A stretch of 64,000 bases of DNA from Anaerolineae bacterium (GCA_020848035.1 JADLAX010000092.1:1-64000), one strand, 5' to 3'. Positions 32,955-41,516 are shown, counted from the first letter of the stretch. Made by a program: numbers and translations. Notes: generated by a model from the sequence alone, not told the origin.

Positions 32955-35441
32955 ATGAAACAGTTGCGACGACTCTTGCTTTTGCTCATGGCCACGGCCC
33001 TGTTGGCTGCCGCCTGCACCGAAGCCGACCCAACCCCCACGCCGCGCCCCAGCAGCGACGATGACGGTGCCCAACCTACGGCCGAAATTGTGGAAGTGGA
33101 AGTTACCGTTGTGGTGACCGCTACCCCGGACGCGGAAGCGCCCGCCGCAGCCACACCAACCCCCGCCGCTGCAGACGAGCCTGCGACCGAAGTGACCGAA
33201 CTGCCTGGCCCGCCCGCGCCAATCACCAACGACGAAGGTGGCCCGGTGGGCATTACCGGCGAGGTACCGTATACCAACCCGTTTTTCAGCGAGGGGGTGG
33301 CCGCCCCGGTGGTGATTCTGGAAGACCAGGCTGGTTTTGTCGACCGCGATGAGGATTATTTGCTGCCCGTCGAGTCGCAAACGCTGGGCCAGATCACCAG
33401 CGATTTCTACACCGCGCCGTTTAGCTACTCCATCGCCCTGCCCATCGAGCCCAAGGGCGCGTTCCGCGACGTGGACAACGATGGCGCAGCCGACACCGGC
33501 GTACAGGTGTTTGCCATCGCCTACTGGAACAACACCTTTGGCGACCCCTTCCTGGAAGAGCGTGACCTGGGCGGCGGCGGCTGGTCCACCGCCTATGCCT
33601 CCACCATCGTCAGCGAAGACCCGGAGTTGGAGCGCGAAATTGTGGGCGGCACGTTCCTGGTGTACGCCCAGGATGGCCAGCAGGGGTTCCCCAGCGGCTT
33701 TGGCGACGATGGCCTGCTCTTTACCGAGGACGACCCCATCGTGACGCTGCCACCGGGGTACACGATGGTGAACATGGACAGCGATCCGTTCACCTTCGAC
33801 CGCTCGCGCAGCCCGGTGATTGACCTCATCGAGCCGGACAGCGCCGCCCTGGTGGATTACTCGGACTTAAACTACACCGCCGCGTTTGACGCGCTGGTGG
33901 ACAAGCTGGCCAACGAATACGCCTTCACCGAGTACAAGGGCATCGACTGGGAAACGCTGCGCACCGAGTTCCGTCCCCGTTTTGAAGATGCCGACGCCAG
34001 CAATGACGAGCTGGAGTACCGGCGGGCCCTGCGCGACTTTGCCTGGCAAATTCCCGACGGGCACATTTCTGGCCCGTTTATCAGCGAAGATTTCCGGGCG
34101 GCGGCGATTGGCGGCATTGGTATGGCGATACGTGAATTGAGCGACGGCCGTATCCTCATCAACTTCCTGCTCGAAGACGGCCCGGCGGCTGAGGCAGGCA
34201 TTGAACTGCGCGCCGAGATTTTGGAAATGAACGGCCAGCCCATCGACGAATACATCAGCAACACCATCAGCTACTTTGGCCCGTACAGCACGCCGCACAA
34301 TTTGCGGCTGGACCAGCTGCTCTTTGCCACCCGCTTCCCCGTCGGCACCGAGGTGGACGTGACCTACCAAAACCCAGGCGGCTCCCCGGAAACCGTGACC
34401 CTGACCGCCAGCGGCGAGGTGGACAGCTTCAACTTCTGGCTGGAAGATGAAACCCGCGACGGCTTTGAGCTGCCGCTGGAATATGAGTACCTGGAAGATG
34501 AAGGCGTGGGCTACGTGGAAATCTTCAGCTTCCTGGACAACGACCTGCTGACCATCCAGCTGTGGGAGCGCATGATCCAGGACATGAACGAAAACGAGGT
34601 CCCGGCGATCATCATCGACATGCGCAAAAACGGCGGCGGGCGCGGCTTCCTGGCCGACCAGATGGCGGCGTACTTCTTCGACGAGGCGCTGGTGACGGGC
34701 AACACGGCCTTTTATGAAGAGGAGCGGGGCGAGTTCTACATGAATCCCGACTATGAAGACGCTTTTTTCCTGCCGCCGGAGTCGTTCCGCTACGACGGCG
34801 ACATCGTGGTGCTGGTGGGGCCAGACTGCGCCTCGGCCTGCGAGTTTTTCAGCTACGACATGACGCTGCAAGACCGGGCCACCATCGTGGGCATGTACCC
34901 CACGGCCGGTTTGGGCGGCAGCGTGGATGACGTGGCCATGCCCGCCGACGAGACGTTCCGCTTTACCCAGGGGCGCGCCGTCGATGCGGAGGGCAACATC
35001 CACATCGAGGGCATCGGCGTGGTGCCAGACATCGTGGTGCCGGTGACGGAAGAAACGCTGTTTAGCGCGGGCGATCCGGTGCTGGCGGCGGCGCTGGCGT
35101 TTTTGAACGGGGAAAGCACGGCCACTGTGACCGACGGTGGGGAACTGGTGATGGGGGATTCGGTAACGGCCGTACTCACCCCCGGCGAACGCACCCGCTA
35201 CACCGTCACCCTGCTCAGCGGTGAGGTGGTTGGGCTGCTGCTGGAAAGCAGCGACGACCAGCCGTTCATCCTGCGCGTCTATGACGAAGACGGCGAACTA
35301 CTCGCCGAAACCGAGCCGGACACCCTCACCGGCTATGAAGGCGTTGATTTTGGTGAAGATGTGGTCATCATTTTGGAAGTTACGACGGAAGATGATGCCG
35401 CCGGTGGGGAGTATACGTTGACGATTGAGGATCAGAGTTAG
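32955..35441 (+). CDS. Lipoprotein S41-family (C-terminal processing-like) peptidase
   Basis: The 828-residue protein has a lipoprotein signal (Leu-Ala-Ala-Ala-Cys) and an acidic/Pro/Thr linker. A PDZ domain (GGIGMAIREL; GPAAEAGIELRAEILEMNGQ, about 375-450) and an S41 catalytic domain follow. The nucleophile Ser is probably in PDCASACEFFSY. The classical Ser-Lys dyad Lys is not obvious; the position reads YPTAGLGGS, as in the S41 branch with PTAG motifs. A C-terminal beta domain of about 100 residues looks like a pre-peptidase C-terminal (PPC) domain. AAGGAGG precedes the ATG. Extracytoplasmic proteolysis is expected. Confidence 0.85.
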   Translation: MKQLRRLLLLLMATALLAAACTEADPTPTPRPSSDDDGAQPTAEIVEVEVTVVVTATPDAEAPAAATPTPAAADEPATEVTELPGPPAPITNDEGGPVGITGEVPYTNPFFSEGVAAPVVILEDQAGFVDRDEDYLLPVESQTLGQITSDFYTAPFSYSIALPIEPKGAFRDVDNDGAADTGVQVFAIAYWNNTFGDPFLEERDLGGGGWSTAYASTIVSEDPELEREIVGGTFLVYAQDGQQGFPSGFGDDGLLFTEDDPIVTLPPGYTMVNMDSDPFTFDRSRSPVIDLIEPDSAALVDYSDLNYTAAFDALVDKLANEYAFTEYKGIDWETLRTEFRPRFEDADASNDELEYRRALRDFAWQIPDGHISGPFISEDFRAAAIGGIGMAIRELSDGRILINFLLEDGPAAEAGIELRAEILEMNGQPIDEYISNTISYFGPYSTPHNLRLDQLLFATRFPVGTEVDVTYQNPGGSPETVTLTASGEVDSFNFWLEDETRDGFELPLEYEYLEDEGVGYVEIFSFLDNDLLTIQLWERMIQDMNENEVPAIIIDMRKNGGGRGFLADQMAAYFFDEALVTGNTAFYEEERGEFYMNPDYEDAFFLPPESFRYDGDIVVLVGPDCASACEFFSYDMTLQDRATIVGMYPTAGLGGSVDDVAMPADETFRFTQGRAVDAEGNIHIEGIGVVPDIVVPVTEETLFSAGDPVLAAALAFLNGESTATVTDGGELVMGDSVTAVLTPGERTRYTVTLLSGEVVGLLLESSDDQPFILRVYDEDGELLAETEPDTLTGYEGVDFGEDVVIILEVTTEDDAAGGEYTLTIEDQS

Positions 35442-35442
35442 T

Positions 35443-35512
35443 GATAAGTAAGAAGTGAAAAGTGAAAAGTTGGACAGCGCCACTTTTCACTTTTCACTTG
35501 CCCACTTTTTAC
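35443..35512. repeat. AGTGAAAAGT-word inverted repeat
   Basis: Arms AGAAGTGAAAAGTGAAAAGT and ACTTTTCACTTTTCACTT lie between the convergent stops of the S41 peptidase and CorA genes. Confidence 0.85.
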
Positions 35513-35516
35513 TTGC

Positions 35517-36434
35517 CTACAGCCAGCGGCGGCGGTGTAAGTACCAGACCACCCAGGCCGTCAGGCTAATGCCCAGGGCAACGATCAGATAAAAAGGCAG
35601 CGGGTGATCTTCGTAAGGCAGGGTCACGTTCATGCCAAAAATGGTGGAGAGAATGGTCAGCGGCACGGTGAGGATGGTGATGAGCGTCAGCAGGCGCACC
35701 ACGCCATCAATGCGGTGCGAAGCCAGCGTGTCGATGGTGTCCGACAGGCCGCTGATGACCTCCACATCCTCGTTCAGCATCGCCAGCAGGCGCGTCAGGT
35801 GATCGCTCAGGTCATCCCAGTACAAATCCAGCTGGCTCTGAATAAACGGCCAATCCCCCTTCTCTAACTCGTGCAATACGTCCAGCTGCGGCCGTAAAAT
35901 GTGGCGAATGGCAATAACCCCGCGCCGGGCCACGGCCATCTCATACAAAATGTGCTCCGTTTCCGCTTTAAACAGGCTCAACTCGATGTGCCGAATCTGC
36001 TGGTTCACCTTGTGCAGGATAGGATCGCAGTAGTCGATGAGGGTTTTGATCACTTCGTACAGCAGCGGGCTGGCACCGCTGCCCAGGAGGCGTTTGCGCT
36101 CGGCGGTGTTGGTTTGAGCGCTGGCAAACAGCCGGTTGAGCGGCTTGATATTGCCCGCGTGAATGGTCACCATGACCCCTTTGGCCACAAAAATGTCGAT
36201 TTCGCTGGGGTAGCAGATGCGCTCGTCGCCATCCCAGCGCGGCAGCTGGGCCACGAGGAAAATATAACCGTCGGTGGCGTCCAGCTTAGGGAACTCCAGC
36301 TCGGTCAGGCAGTCGTGCAAATGCAGGGGGTGGAAGTTGGGGTACCGTTGACTGAGGGCTTGCATGTCCTCATCGGTTGGCTGAATAATGTTGGTCCAGG
36401 TGACACGGCCGTAATGCAGGGTTTCAATGCTCAT
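35517..36434 (-). CDS. CorA-type divalent cation transporter
   Basis: The 305-residue protein has a large cytoplasmic N-terminal domain (about 1-245) and two C-terminal membrane helices. The signature YGMNF-like motif appears as FGMNVTLPYEDHPLPF between them, followed by a basic tail HRRRWL. CorA proteins form pentameric Mg2+/Co2+/Ni2+ channels. No ribosome site precedes the ATG. The first codons and the leader lie in a 52-bp sequence repeated at 37288, beyond a toxin-antitoxin pair. Confidence 0.9.
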   Translation of the reverse strand: MSIETLHYGRVTWTNIIQPTDEDMQALSQRYPNFHPLHLHDCLTELEFPKLDATDGYIFLVAQLPRWDGDERICYPSEIDIFVAKGVMVTIHAGNIKPLNRLFASAQTNTAERKRLLGSGASPLLYEVIKTLIDYCDPILHKVNQQIRHIELSLFKAETEHILYEMAVARRGVIAIRHILRPQLDVLHELEKGDWPFIQSQLDLYWDDLSDHLTRLLAMLNEDVEVISGLSDTIDTLASHRIDGVVRLLTLITILTVPLTILSTIFGMNVTLPYEDHPLPFYLIVALGISLTAWVVWYLHRRRWL

Positions 36435-36478
36435 GAGGGGATAGTTTAGGGGAGATTACGGCCGTTGTCCATCACTTT
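36427..36478. repeat. 52-bp direct repeat, copy 1 (corA start and leader)
   Basis: Identical over 52 bp to 37288-37339, then similar for about 25 bp more (CCGGGAA and TGGGAAAGT blocks). Copy 1 includes the corA start codon. The two copies flank the toxin-antitoxin pair. Confidence 0.95.
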
Positions 36479-36493
36479 TGCCGGGAAAAGCTA

Positions 36494-36569
36494 ATGGGAA
36501 AGTAAAAAGTGATAAGTAAAAAGTGATAAGTGAAAAAGACCCACTTTTTACTTTTCACTTATCACTTTT
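36494..36569. repeat. AGTAAAAAGTGATAAGT-word inverted repeat
   Basis: Arms AGTAAAAAGTGATAAGT (twice) and ACTTTTCACTTATCACTT lie immediately upstream of the antitoxin promoter region. Confidence 0.85.
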
Positions 36570-36624
36570 TTCTGTTGCTCCGCCGTACACTTTCGTGCTA
36601 AACTGTACGGCAAGGAGTGCAACT

Positions 36625-36870
36625 ATGACCCTTCACGAAAAAAAGAAATTGACGCTTCGGTTAAATGAACAGCTCATTGAACAGGCCAAAGCATATGCCG
36701 CCCGGCACAATCTCTCGGTGTCCGAACTGGTAGAAACTTACTTTCTTCACCTAAGCGCCGAGGCAACCGACCACACGCCGCTGGTCCGCCAACTGACAGG
36801 CATTTTGCCGGAATCGGTAGACGTGGCGCAGCTTCACGGGGATTATCTGGTAGAAAAATATGGCCAATAA
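36625..36870 (+). CDS. Antitoxin-like protein (DUF6364-type) of a type II TA pair
   Basis: The 81-residue protein has an N-terminal KKKLTLRLNEQLIEQAKAYA helix region and NLSVSELVETYFLHL, a ribbon-helix-helix-like DNA-binding fold. The C-terminal tail (VDVAQLHGDYLVEKYGQ) would bind the toxin. AAGGAG lies 7 bases before the ATG. It overlaps the PIN-domain gene by 11 bp, the usual antitoxin-first order. It probably neutralises the toxin and autoregulates the pair. Confidence 0.85.
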   Translation: MTLHEKKKLTLRLNEQLIEQAKAYAARHNLSVSELVETYFLHLSAEATDHTPLVRQLTGILPESVDVAQLHGDYLVEKYGQ

Positions 36871-37285
36871 ACCGGCGATCCTGGTGGATCTCAACGTGAT
36901 TTTGGATGTGATCCAGCAGCGTCAGCCATTTTACGAGGAATCGGCGCGGGTGGTGGATGCGGTTGTGCGGGGGCAAGCGGTGGGCTGGCTGGCAGCGCAC
37001 AGCATCACCACTTTGTTTTACGTCATTAATCGGGTAAGGAATCGGGAAACGGCCGTTACCGCCATAACTGGTTTGCTGGATGTGTTTACCGTAGCGGCCG
37101 TTGACGATCAGGTCATTCGGCAGGCACTGGCCTGGGGCTGGCCAGACTTTGAAGATGCGGTGCAGATGGCAGCGGCCGTACAGGCCCAGGCCGACTATCT
37201 CATCACCCGCAATCCCCGCGATTTTCAGTCGGGCAGCCTGCCCGTTGTTCAACCTGCGGCTTTTCTCACTTTGCTTGATTCGTAG
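36860..37285 (+). CDS. PIN-domain toxin (VapC-like ribonuclease)
   Basis: The 141-residue PIN domain has acidic metal-binding residues in ILVDLNVILDV (Asp10), WPDFEDAVQ and the Asp of TRNPRDF. The order and length match VapC-type RNases, which cleave tRNA or rRNA when free of antitoxin. Its start overlaps the antitoxin end by 11 bp. The gene ends 2 bp before the second copy of the 52-bp direct repeat, so the pair forms a defined 0.86-kb unit. Confidence 0.88.
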   Translation: MANKPAILVDLNVILDVIQQRQPFYEESARVVDAVVRGQAVGWLAAHSITTLFYVINRVRNRETAVTAITGLLDVFTVAAVDDQVIRQALAWGWPDFEDAVQMAAAVQAQADYLITRNPRDFQSGSLPVVQPAAFLTLLDS

Positions 37286-37287
37286 CG

Positions 37288-37339
37288 ATGCTCATGAGGG
37301 GATAGTTTAGGGGAGATTACGGCCGTTGTCCATCACTTT
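37288..37339. repeat. 52-bp direct repeat, copy 2
   Basis: The second copy of 36427-36478, still holding the vestigial corA start codon and leader. It lies directly after the toxin gene. Confidence 0.95.
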
Positions 37340-37360
37340 AACCGGGAATTGCCAGTGGGG

Positions 37361-37402
37361 AAGTGAAAAGTGAAAAGTAAAAAGTAGGGCACTTTTCACT
37401 TG
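37361..37402. repeat. AGTGAAAAGT-word inverted repeat (short)
   Basis: Arms AAGTGAAAAGTGAAAAGT and ACTTTTCACTT follow copy 2 of the direct repeat, as the related repeat follows copy 1. Confidence 0.75.
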
Positions 37403-37442
37403 CGCCTTTCGCTGCGTTCAACATGGCAAATACCATCACTTA

Positions 37443-38354
37443 CTAGCGATCCATCCACAATTCAGCCGGTGTTTCGATGCAAGTTTCCGTATCTGGGTCC
37501 AAATAGGTTTGATAGAATGTTTCCACATCCATTTCCGTTGCTTCTTCTAGCGGCTTGTAATACTGTTCACCAAACGTCCCTAATCCTCTAGTTCCATTTA
37601 GTGCTTGAGCAAACGTTAACGTATTTATGGGATCCCATAACACGGGAAAACCAGTACCCGATTGAATACAACCTACAACATTCTCGTCTACAAAATCTGC
37701 ATAATTCCCGTACCGAACTAAAATGCCTAAAGACGGATAGTAAAGTGCAATTCGAAAAGGATTTGGACCTTCGTGAGCGTATCCGTAAGTATCTAGTTTG
37801 ATTTCCGCGGGACGACCATAAGTCTTAAGTATCTCAGCGACAGTATAAATTCTGTTACTTGGGAGGGGTGTATGTGGTATCCCCGGTTCAATAACTACTA
37901 CTTTTCCACTACGAACTGTTAAGAAAAGAAAAAGTTCTTCCCGATTTGAAAGCTCATGCGGAGCAGGCAAATATATATTTGCAGTGAAAAATTGATCGAA
38001 TTGTGACTCTTGATTTGTGCTAATTTCTAAAGCGATGCTATCCAGGAAAAGTTGAGCTGTTTGCCATTCTGTTTCCCCAGGCACAATGCCCCACCAACAA
38101 GGCAATTCACAGTTCCCGTTGGTCATGTAATATTCCAACGCTAACGCTTCTTTTTCGGCAAGCGACAATATTGGTTGTGGGGATGGAACTGGGGTAACAA
38201 CTACCGGAGGCGTGCTCAACGCCAGAGTCGTCACAACCTCTTGTGCCGCAGGTGAGCTCGTTCCAAAAAATTGACAGGCCGTCAGCAGGATTAAAGAAAA
38301 AACCAGCGCAATTCTTGGATGTAAAAACCTAGATTCAGTTCGTCCAGTTTCCAT
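37443..38354 (-). CDS. Lipoprotein of unknown function, LPCWWG type
   Basis: The 303-residue protein has a lipoprotein signal (lipobox Leu-Leu-Thr-Ala-Cys) and a Ser/Pro/Thr linker. A domain with NGNCELPCWWGIVPGET near residue 80 follows, where two Cys could form a disulfide. The rest shows alternating beta strands and no known active site. The gene is markedly richer in A+T than its neighbours and contains no ACGGCCGT, which suggests recent acquisition. Its length and signal support a real gene. Confidence 0.7.
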   Translation of the reverse strand: METGRTESRFLHPRIALVFSLILLTACQFFGTSSPAAQEVVTTLALSTPPVVVTPVPSPQPILSLAEKEALALEYYMTNGNCELPCWWGIVPGETEWQTAQLFLDSIALEISTNQESQFDQFFTANIYLPAPHELSNREELFLFLTVRSGKVVVIEPGIPHTPLPSNRIYTVAEILKTYGRPAEIKLDTYGYAHEGPNPFRIALYYPSLGILVRYGNYADFVDENVVGCIQSGTGFPVLWDPINTLTFAQALNGTRGLGTFGEQYYKPLEEATEMDVETFYQTYLDPDTETCIETPAELWMDR

Positions 38355-38397
38355 TTCAAACTGCTACCTCAATCCGCTAACGGTGTCTGTCAGCTAC

Positions 38398-38520
38398 GGC
38401 CGTACTCCCAAGTTCGCGGAGGCGTAAACGCCCCCGCTACATGTGAAAGGCCCAAAGGGCCTATTTCCCCAGCCCAGACGGGCTTTCACAACTAGCCGGA
38501 CGGCTTCAGCCTCCGGCGAT
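38398..38520. repeat. Cluster of G+C-rich intergenic hairpins
   Basis: Successive stems are visible: GGCG-TAAA-CGCC near 38426; GTGAAAG...CTTTCAC (38440-38489) enclosing GCCC-AAA-GGGC; and AGCCGGACGGCTTCAGCCTCC near 38492-38515. Such multi-hairpin blocks resemble dispersed palindromic repeats. Located in the gap between the lipoprotein and acyl-ACP-reductase-like genes. Confidence 0.7.
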
Positions 38521-38540
38521 GAGGGAATATGTGATCCTTT

Positions 38541-40724
38541 TCACTTACCCCGTCGATTCCACAGCAGCAGCGCCAACCCACCAACGGCCGTTGCCACCAC
38601 CGCCACCAAACCCCCTGAGCTCTTCCGCCGCGAGGATACCCCCTTGGCCTGCACCGGAATTTTGGCCAGCTGTGCGCCGGTTTCCGCCTGGAGCTGAGCA
38701 AAGCGCATGGGGTTGGCCTTCAATTCGGCGGCCAGCTGGCGCTTGGCGGCAAACTGCTCTTCGGTGACCACTTCCTCAAACGAGCGCAGGTCGGCAATTT
38801 GGAACTGGTGTTTTTTGAAGAGGCGATAGATTTCCTTGACCCGCTCGACCGAAATATTGCGACCCAGAGTGTAATCTTCAAAACGGCCGTCCATCGCCAA
38901 AAGCGCCGTTTCCGCCAGGCAGGCATACGCTGTCTTGGGCGGCAGGCCGATGTTGTAGCCAAAATCAATGTCGCCGGGGATGAGCACCTCGCCGCTTTCA
39001 ATCACCAACACGTCGGGGCGCAGGGCGGCTTCCGCTTTGTTGATGTCCGGCGGGCGGGCCACGTCGCAGATGACCGCGCCGGGCTTACACTTGGTGATGT
39101 CCACAATGCGCTGGCCAAAAGCCGAGGTGGCGGTGACGATGAGGTCACAATCGCCAATCAGCTCGTCCGGGCGGGTGGCGATGGCCACCTTCGCCCCTGG
39201 CGTCTCCTCCTGGATGGTGCGCTTGAGGTCAATCAGCCGCTCCGGCTCAATCGAGACCAGCACCACATCGTAAATCGCCTGGGCCAGCAGGCGCGAGCAG
39301 ACCGAGCCAATCGAGCCGGTGGCACCGATGATCATCACCTTGCCCTTGGTCAGATCGGTCGCGCCCATGTTGATGACCGCCTGCTTGGCCGCTTCCAGCG
39401 TGGCGGCAACCGTCAGGCTGTTGCCGCTGGTAATGGCGATGTCTGCCTCGTGGGCCACGGTGATGCCCGCATCGCCCACGACGCTGGTAAATGCGCCCAG
39501 GCCCATGATGCGCGCCCCCTTGCGCTCGGCCATTTGCGCCGCCTGGCGCAGCCGGTTGTAGGTGAACCGCTCGCCGTGGCGCATCATCTGGCGCGGCGTA
39601 GCTCCCAGACTGAACAGATGTCCTTCGATGCGCTGCCCGGTGGTGGGTGACTGCCCGCCGGTGATGCGCGAGATGGGGATGGGCGGCATGTAAGCGGCAA
39701 ACGCTTCCACAAGGCCATCGGGCAGATATTTGGTCCAGCGGAAGGCGCGGTGGTGGTGAATAAAGCTCACGCTGAGCGGATGGATGACAAAGGCAAAGCG
39801 GTTCACATCAGCATTGTCGGCTTGCAGGCTGCGGATGGCCGGTGTCCACTCCAGATTGGCCATCATGTCCAGGTAGGTGTCTTCGTTGAGCGGCGCATCG
39901 GCATTTTGGCGCAGGGCGGTCAGCGCCGCCTCGACCGTGGCTGCCGACCAGCGGCCCAAACCGGCCGCGCCGTCCAAAGCAGGCATGAGGGTGACCACGA
40001 TATCCACGCCGCGCGCCTGCAAATCGGCCAGGTCGGCCTCGGTGGCGCTTTCGACGACGACGGTTTTGCGCTTGAGCGTGGCCGGGGCAAAGTAGCGAAT
40101 CGTACCGATGTCGCCCGCAATGACGTCGGCCCAGTCGAACGGGGCCTGGTTGGCGGCGGGCTGGCCGTTGGCCTGCGGGTAGAGCGCAGCGTAAGGCACG
40201 TCTTTTAAGCGATCTAACGTGAAAGGCGCGGCCTGGTTGCGCGTCTGGCGCAGGCCGACGCCGGGCACTTTGGGCAGGTTGAAGTAGATGAAGGGATCGG
40301 CGTAACGCAGGGTGCCGCCGTGTTTTTCGAAGGCGCGGGCCATGCCGTTGTGGTTGAGGCCGGGGGTCATGAGCACCTGCTTGCGGCTGAAGATGCCCGG
40401 CTGGGCGCGGTCGGCCAGGATCATGCCCCAGCGCTCCAGCCCGGCACGGATGATACGGCCGTCTACCACCGGTGTTTGTTGAGCAACGGCCGTTAAGCTG
40501 GCCCCCTGTTCATGCGCCCGTTGCGCTGGACCTAATTCCAGCTCCGCAGGCATGCCGTTCAGGGCAATGGCGTCCACCTGCCCGTCGTACTGAGCGATGA
40601 GTTCACGCGCTTTTTCCAGATCATTGGCGCAGTTCAGGTGGTGGATGTGGAGCATGTGCCCCATGAAGGTCACGGTTTCGGCCGTTTCGGGCCGGTTCAG
40701 GTGCAAGACGGCAATCTGTTTCAT
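38541..40724 (-). CDS. Two-part dehydrogenase with C-terminal acyl-ACP reductase (AAR)-like domain
   Basis: In this 727-residue protein, residues about 390-650 match the cyanobacterial fatty-aldehyde-forming acyl-ACP reductase in block order: GLGAFTSVV, ITSGNSLTVAATLEA, Rossmann motif IIGATGSIGSVCSRLLA, DVARPPDI, and AYACLAETALLAMDG with Cys602 at the site of the AAR catalytic Cys (recalled from memory of that family). The N-terminal about 380 residues are an extra part I cannot place. A C-terminal membrane helix (GLVAVVATAVGGLALLLW) may anchor it. The usual partner, aldehyde-deformylating oxygenase, is not in the window. Product could be a fatty aldehyde; this is inference. Confidence 0.75.
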   Translation of the reverse strand: MKQIAVLHLNRPETAETVTFMGHMLHIHHLNCANDLEKARELIAQYDGQVDAIALNGMPAELELGPAQRAHEQGASLTAVAQQTPVVDGRIIRAGLERWGMILADRAQPGIFSRKQVLMTPGLNHNGMARAFEKHGGTLRYADPFIYFNLPKVPGVGLRQTRNQAAPFTLDRLKDVPYAALYPQANGQPAANQAPFDWADVIAGDIGTIRYFAPATLKRKTVVVESATEADLADLQARGVDIVVTLMPALDGAAGLGRWSAATVEAALTALRQNADAPLNEDTYLDMMANLEWTPAIRSLQADNADVNRFAFVIHPLSVSFIHHHRAFRWTKYLPDGLVEAFAAYMPPIPISRITGGQSPTTGQRIEGHLFSLGATPRQMMRHGERFTYNRLRQAAQMAERKGARIMGLGAFTSVVGDAGITVAHEADIAITSGNSLTVAATLEAAKQAVINMGATDLTKGKVMIIGATGSIGSVCSRLLAQAIYDVVLVSIEPERLIDLKRTIQEETPGAKVAIATRPDELIGDCDLIVTATSAFGQRIVDITKCKPGAVICDVARPPDINKAEAALRPDVLVIESGEVLIPGDIDFGYNIGLPPKTAYACLAETALLAMDGRFEDYTLGRNISVERVKEIYRLFKKHQFQIADLRSFEEVVTEEQFAAKRQLAAELKANPMRFAQLQAETGAQLAKIPVQAKGVSSRRKSSGGLVAVVATAVGGLALLLWNRRGK

Positions 40725-40858
40725 AACTTCCTCACTTGTCGGCGGGTGGGGTCAGTCACCGGCGAGGGCAACTGCACTTGAAAAGAATACTAAAACAGGC
40801 ATGGCTTTCGTTAGGATGAAGGGCACGGAAGCGGTGTGAACTCTGTCACCAATTCAAC

Positions 40859-40888
40859 TTGACATACGGCCGTTCCCCATGCTACACT
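40859..40888 (+). promoter_or_regulatory. Sigma70-type promoter of the TetR operon
   Basis: TTGACA (40859-40864), 18 bp containing an ACGGCCGT copy, TACACT (40883-40888). Confidence 0.75.
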
Positions 40889-40899
40889 CGCCCCAACTA

Positions 40900-40917
40900 A
40901 CCGACCAACCGGTCGGT
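40900..40917. promoter_or_regulatory. TetR-type operator
   Basis: The inverted repeat ACCGACC-AACC-GGTCGGT lies just after the -10 box and 14 bp before the TetR start. It is typical of TetR-family self-control. Confidence 0.8.
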
Positions 40918-40931
40918 CTTGAGCGAAAATT

Positions 40932-41516
40932 ATGACCGAACACGAAAGCAAAGCCCATATTATGGCCACCGCCCTGGCCGTTTTTGCCGAGAAAGGATTC
41001 GCCAAAGCGAGCATGAACGATATCGTGCGGGCCAGCGGCCTGAGCAAAGGCGGCGTCTACTGGCACTTCAAAAGCAAGGATGAGCTGATTGCGGCCATTT
41101 TTGATCACTTTTTTGTGGAGCAGTTGGCGCTGTTGGATGTGATGCTGGCGGGGGACGGAACGGCCGTTGCCAAACTCACCCAGCTGGCCACCCTGACTGG
41201 ACAAAGCGTGGCGGCAATGGCCAGCCAATTCCCCTCCCCACTGGAATTTTACGCGCTGGCCTCCCGCGAAGAGGGCCTGCAAAGCACGCTGCAAACCCAC
41301 TTCCAAAACTACCAGACCAAAATTGCGGCGCTGGTTGATCAGGGCATCGCCCAGGGCGAATTCCGCAGCGTAGACAGCCAGGCCACGGCCAAAACGATCA
41401 TCGCGCTGTTTGAAGGGGTGCTGCTGATCTGGGCCATCTCGCCAGAGTTAGTCAATTTAGAAACACAGGTGGAAACGGCCGTTCAGCTTCTCCTGCAAGG
41501 ATTACAAACCGCATGA
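40932..41516 (+). CDS. TetR-family transcriptional regulator
   Basis: The 194-residue protein has an N-terminal helix-turn-helix (ALAVFAEKGFAKASMNDIVRASGLSKGGVYWHFKSKDEL, about 14-52) and a helical ligand-binding domain. A palindromic operator lies between its promoter and start. Its last codons overlap the glycosyltransferase start (ATGA), and the nitroreductase follows, so it probably represses the three-gene operon until an inducer binds. The inducer may be a toxic small molecule modified by the two enzymes, which is inference. Confidence 0.92.
   Translation: MTEHESKAHIMATALAVFAEKGFAKASMNDIVRASGLSKGGVYWHFKSKDELIAAIFDHFFVEQLALLDVMLAGDGTAVAKLTQLATLTGQSVAAMASQFPSPLEFYALASREEGLQSTLQTHFQNYQTKIAALVDQGIAQGEFRSVDSQATAKTIIALFEGVLLIWAISPELVNLETQVETAVQLLLQGLQTA

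Noticed and set aside
36625..37285. A PIN-domain defence system beyond a TA pair
   Set aside because: Only two small genes with the standard antitoxin-toxin overlap are present; no further effector genes lie nearby.
36427..37339. An insertion sequence
   Set aside because: There is no transposase and there are no terminal inverted repeats. The flanks are direct copies of the corA start.
2303..37402. A CRISPR array, because of regularly recurring AGTGAAAAGT words
   Set aside because: The words are near-tandem within each locus, form inverted arms, and have no unique spacers of constant length. No cas genes are present.
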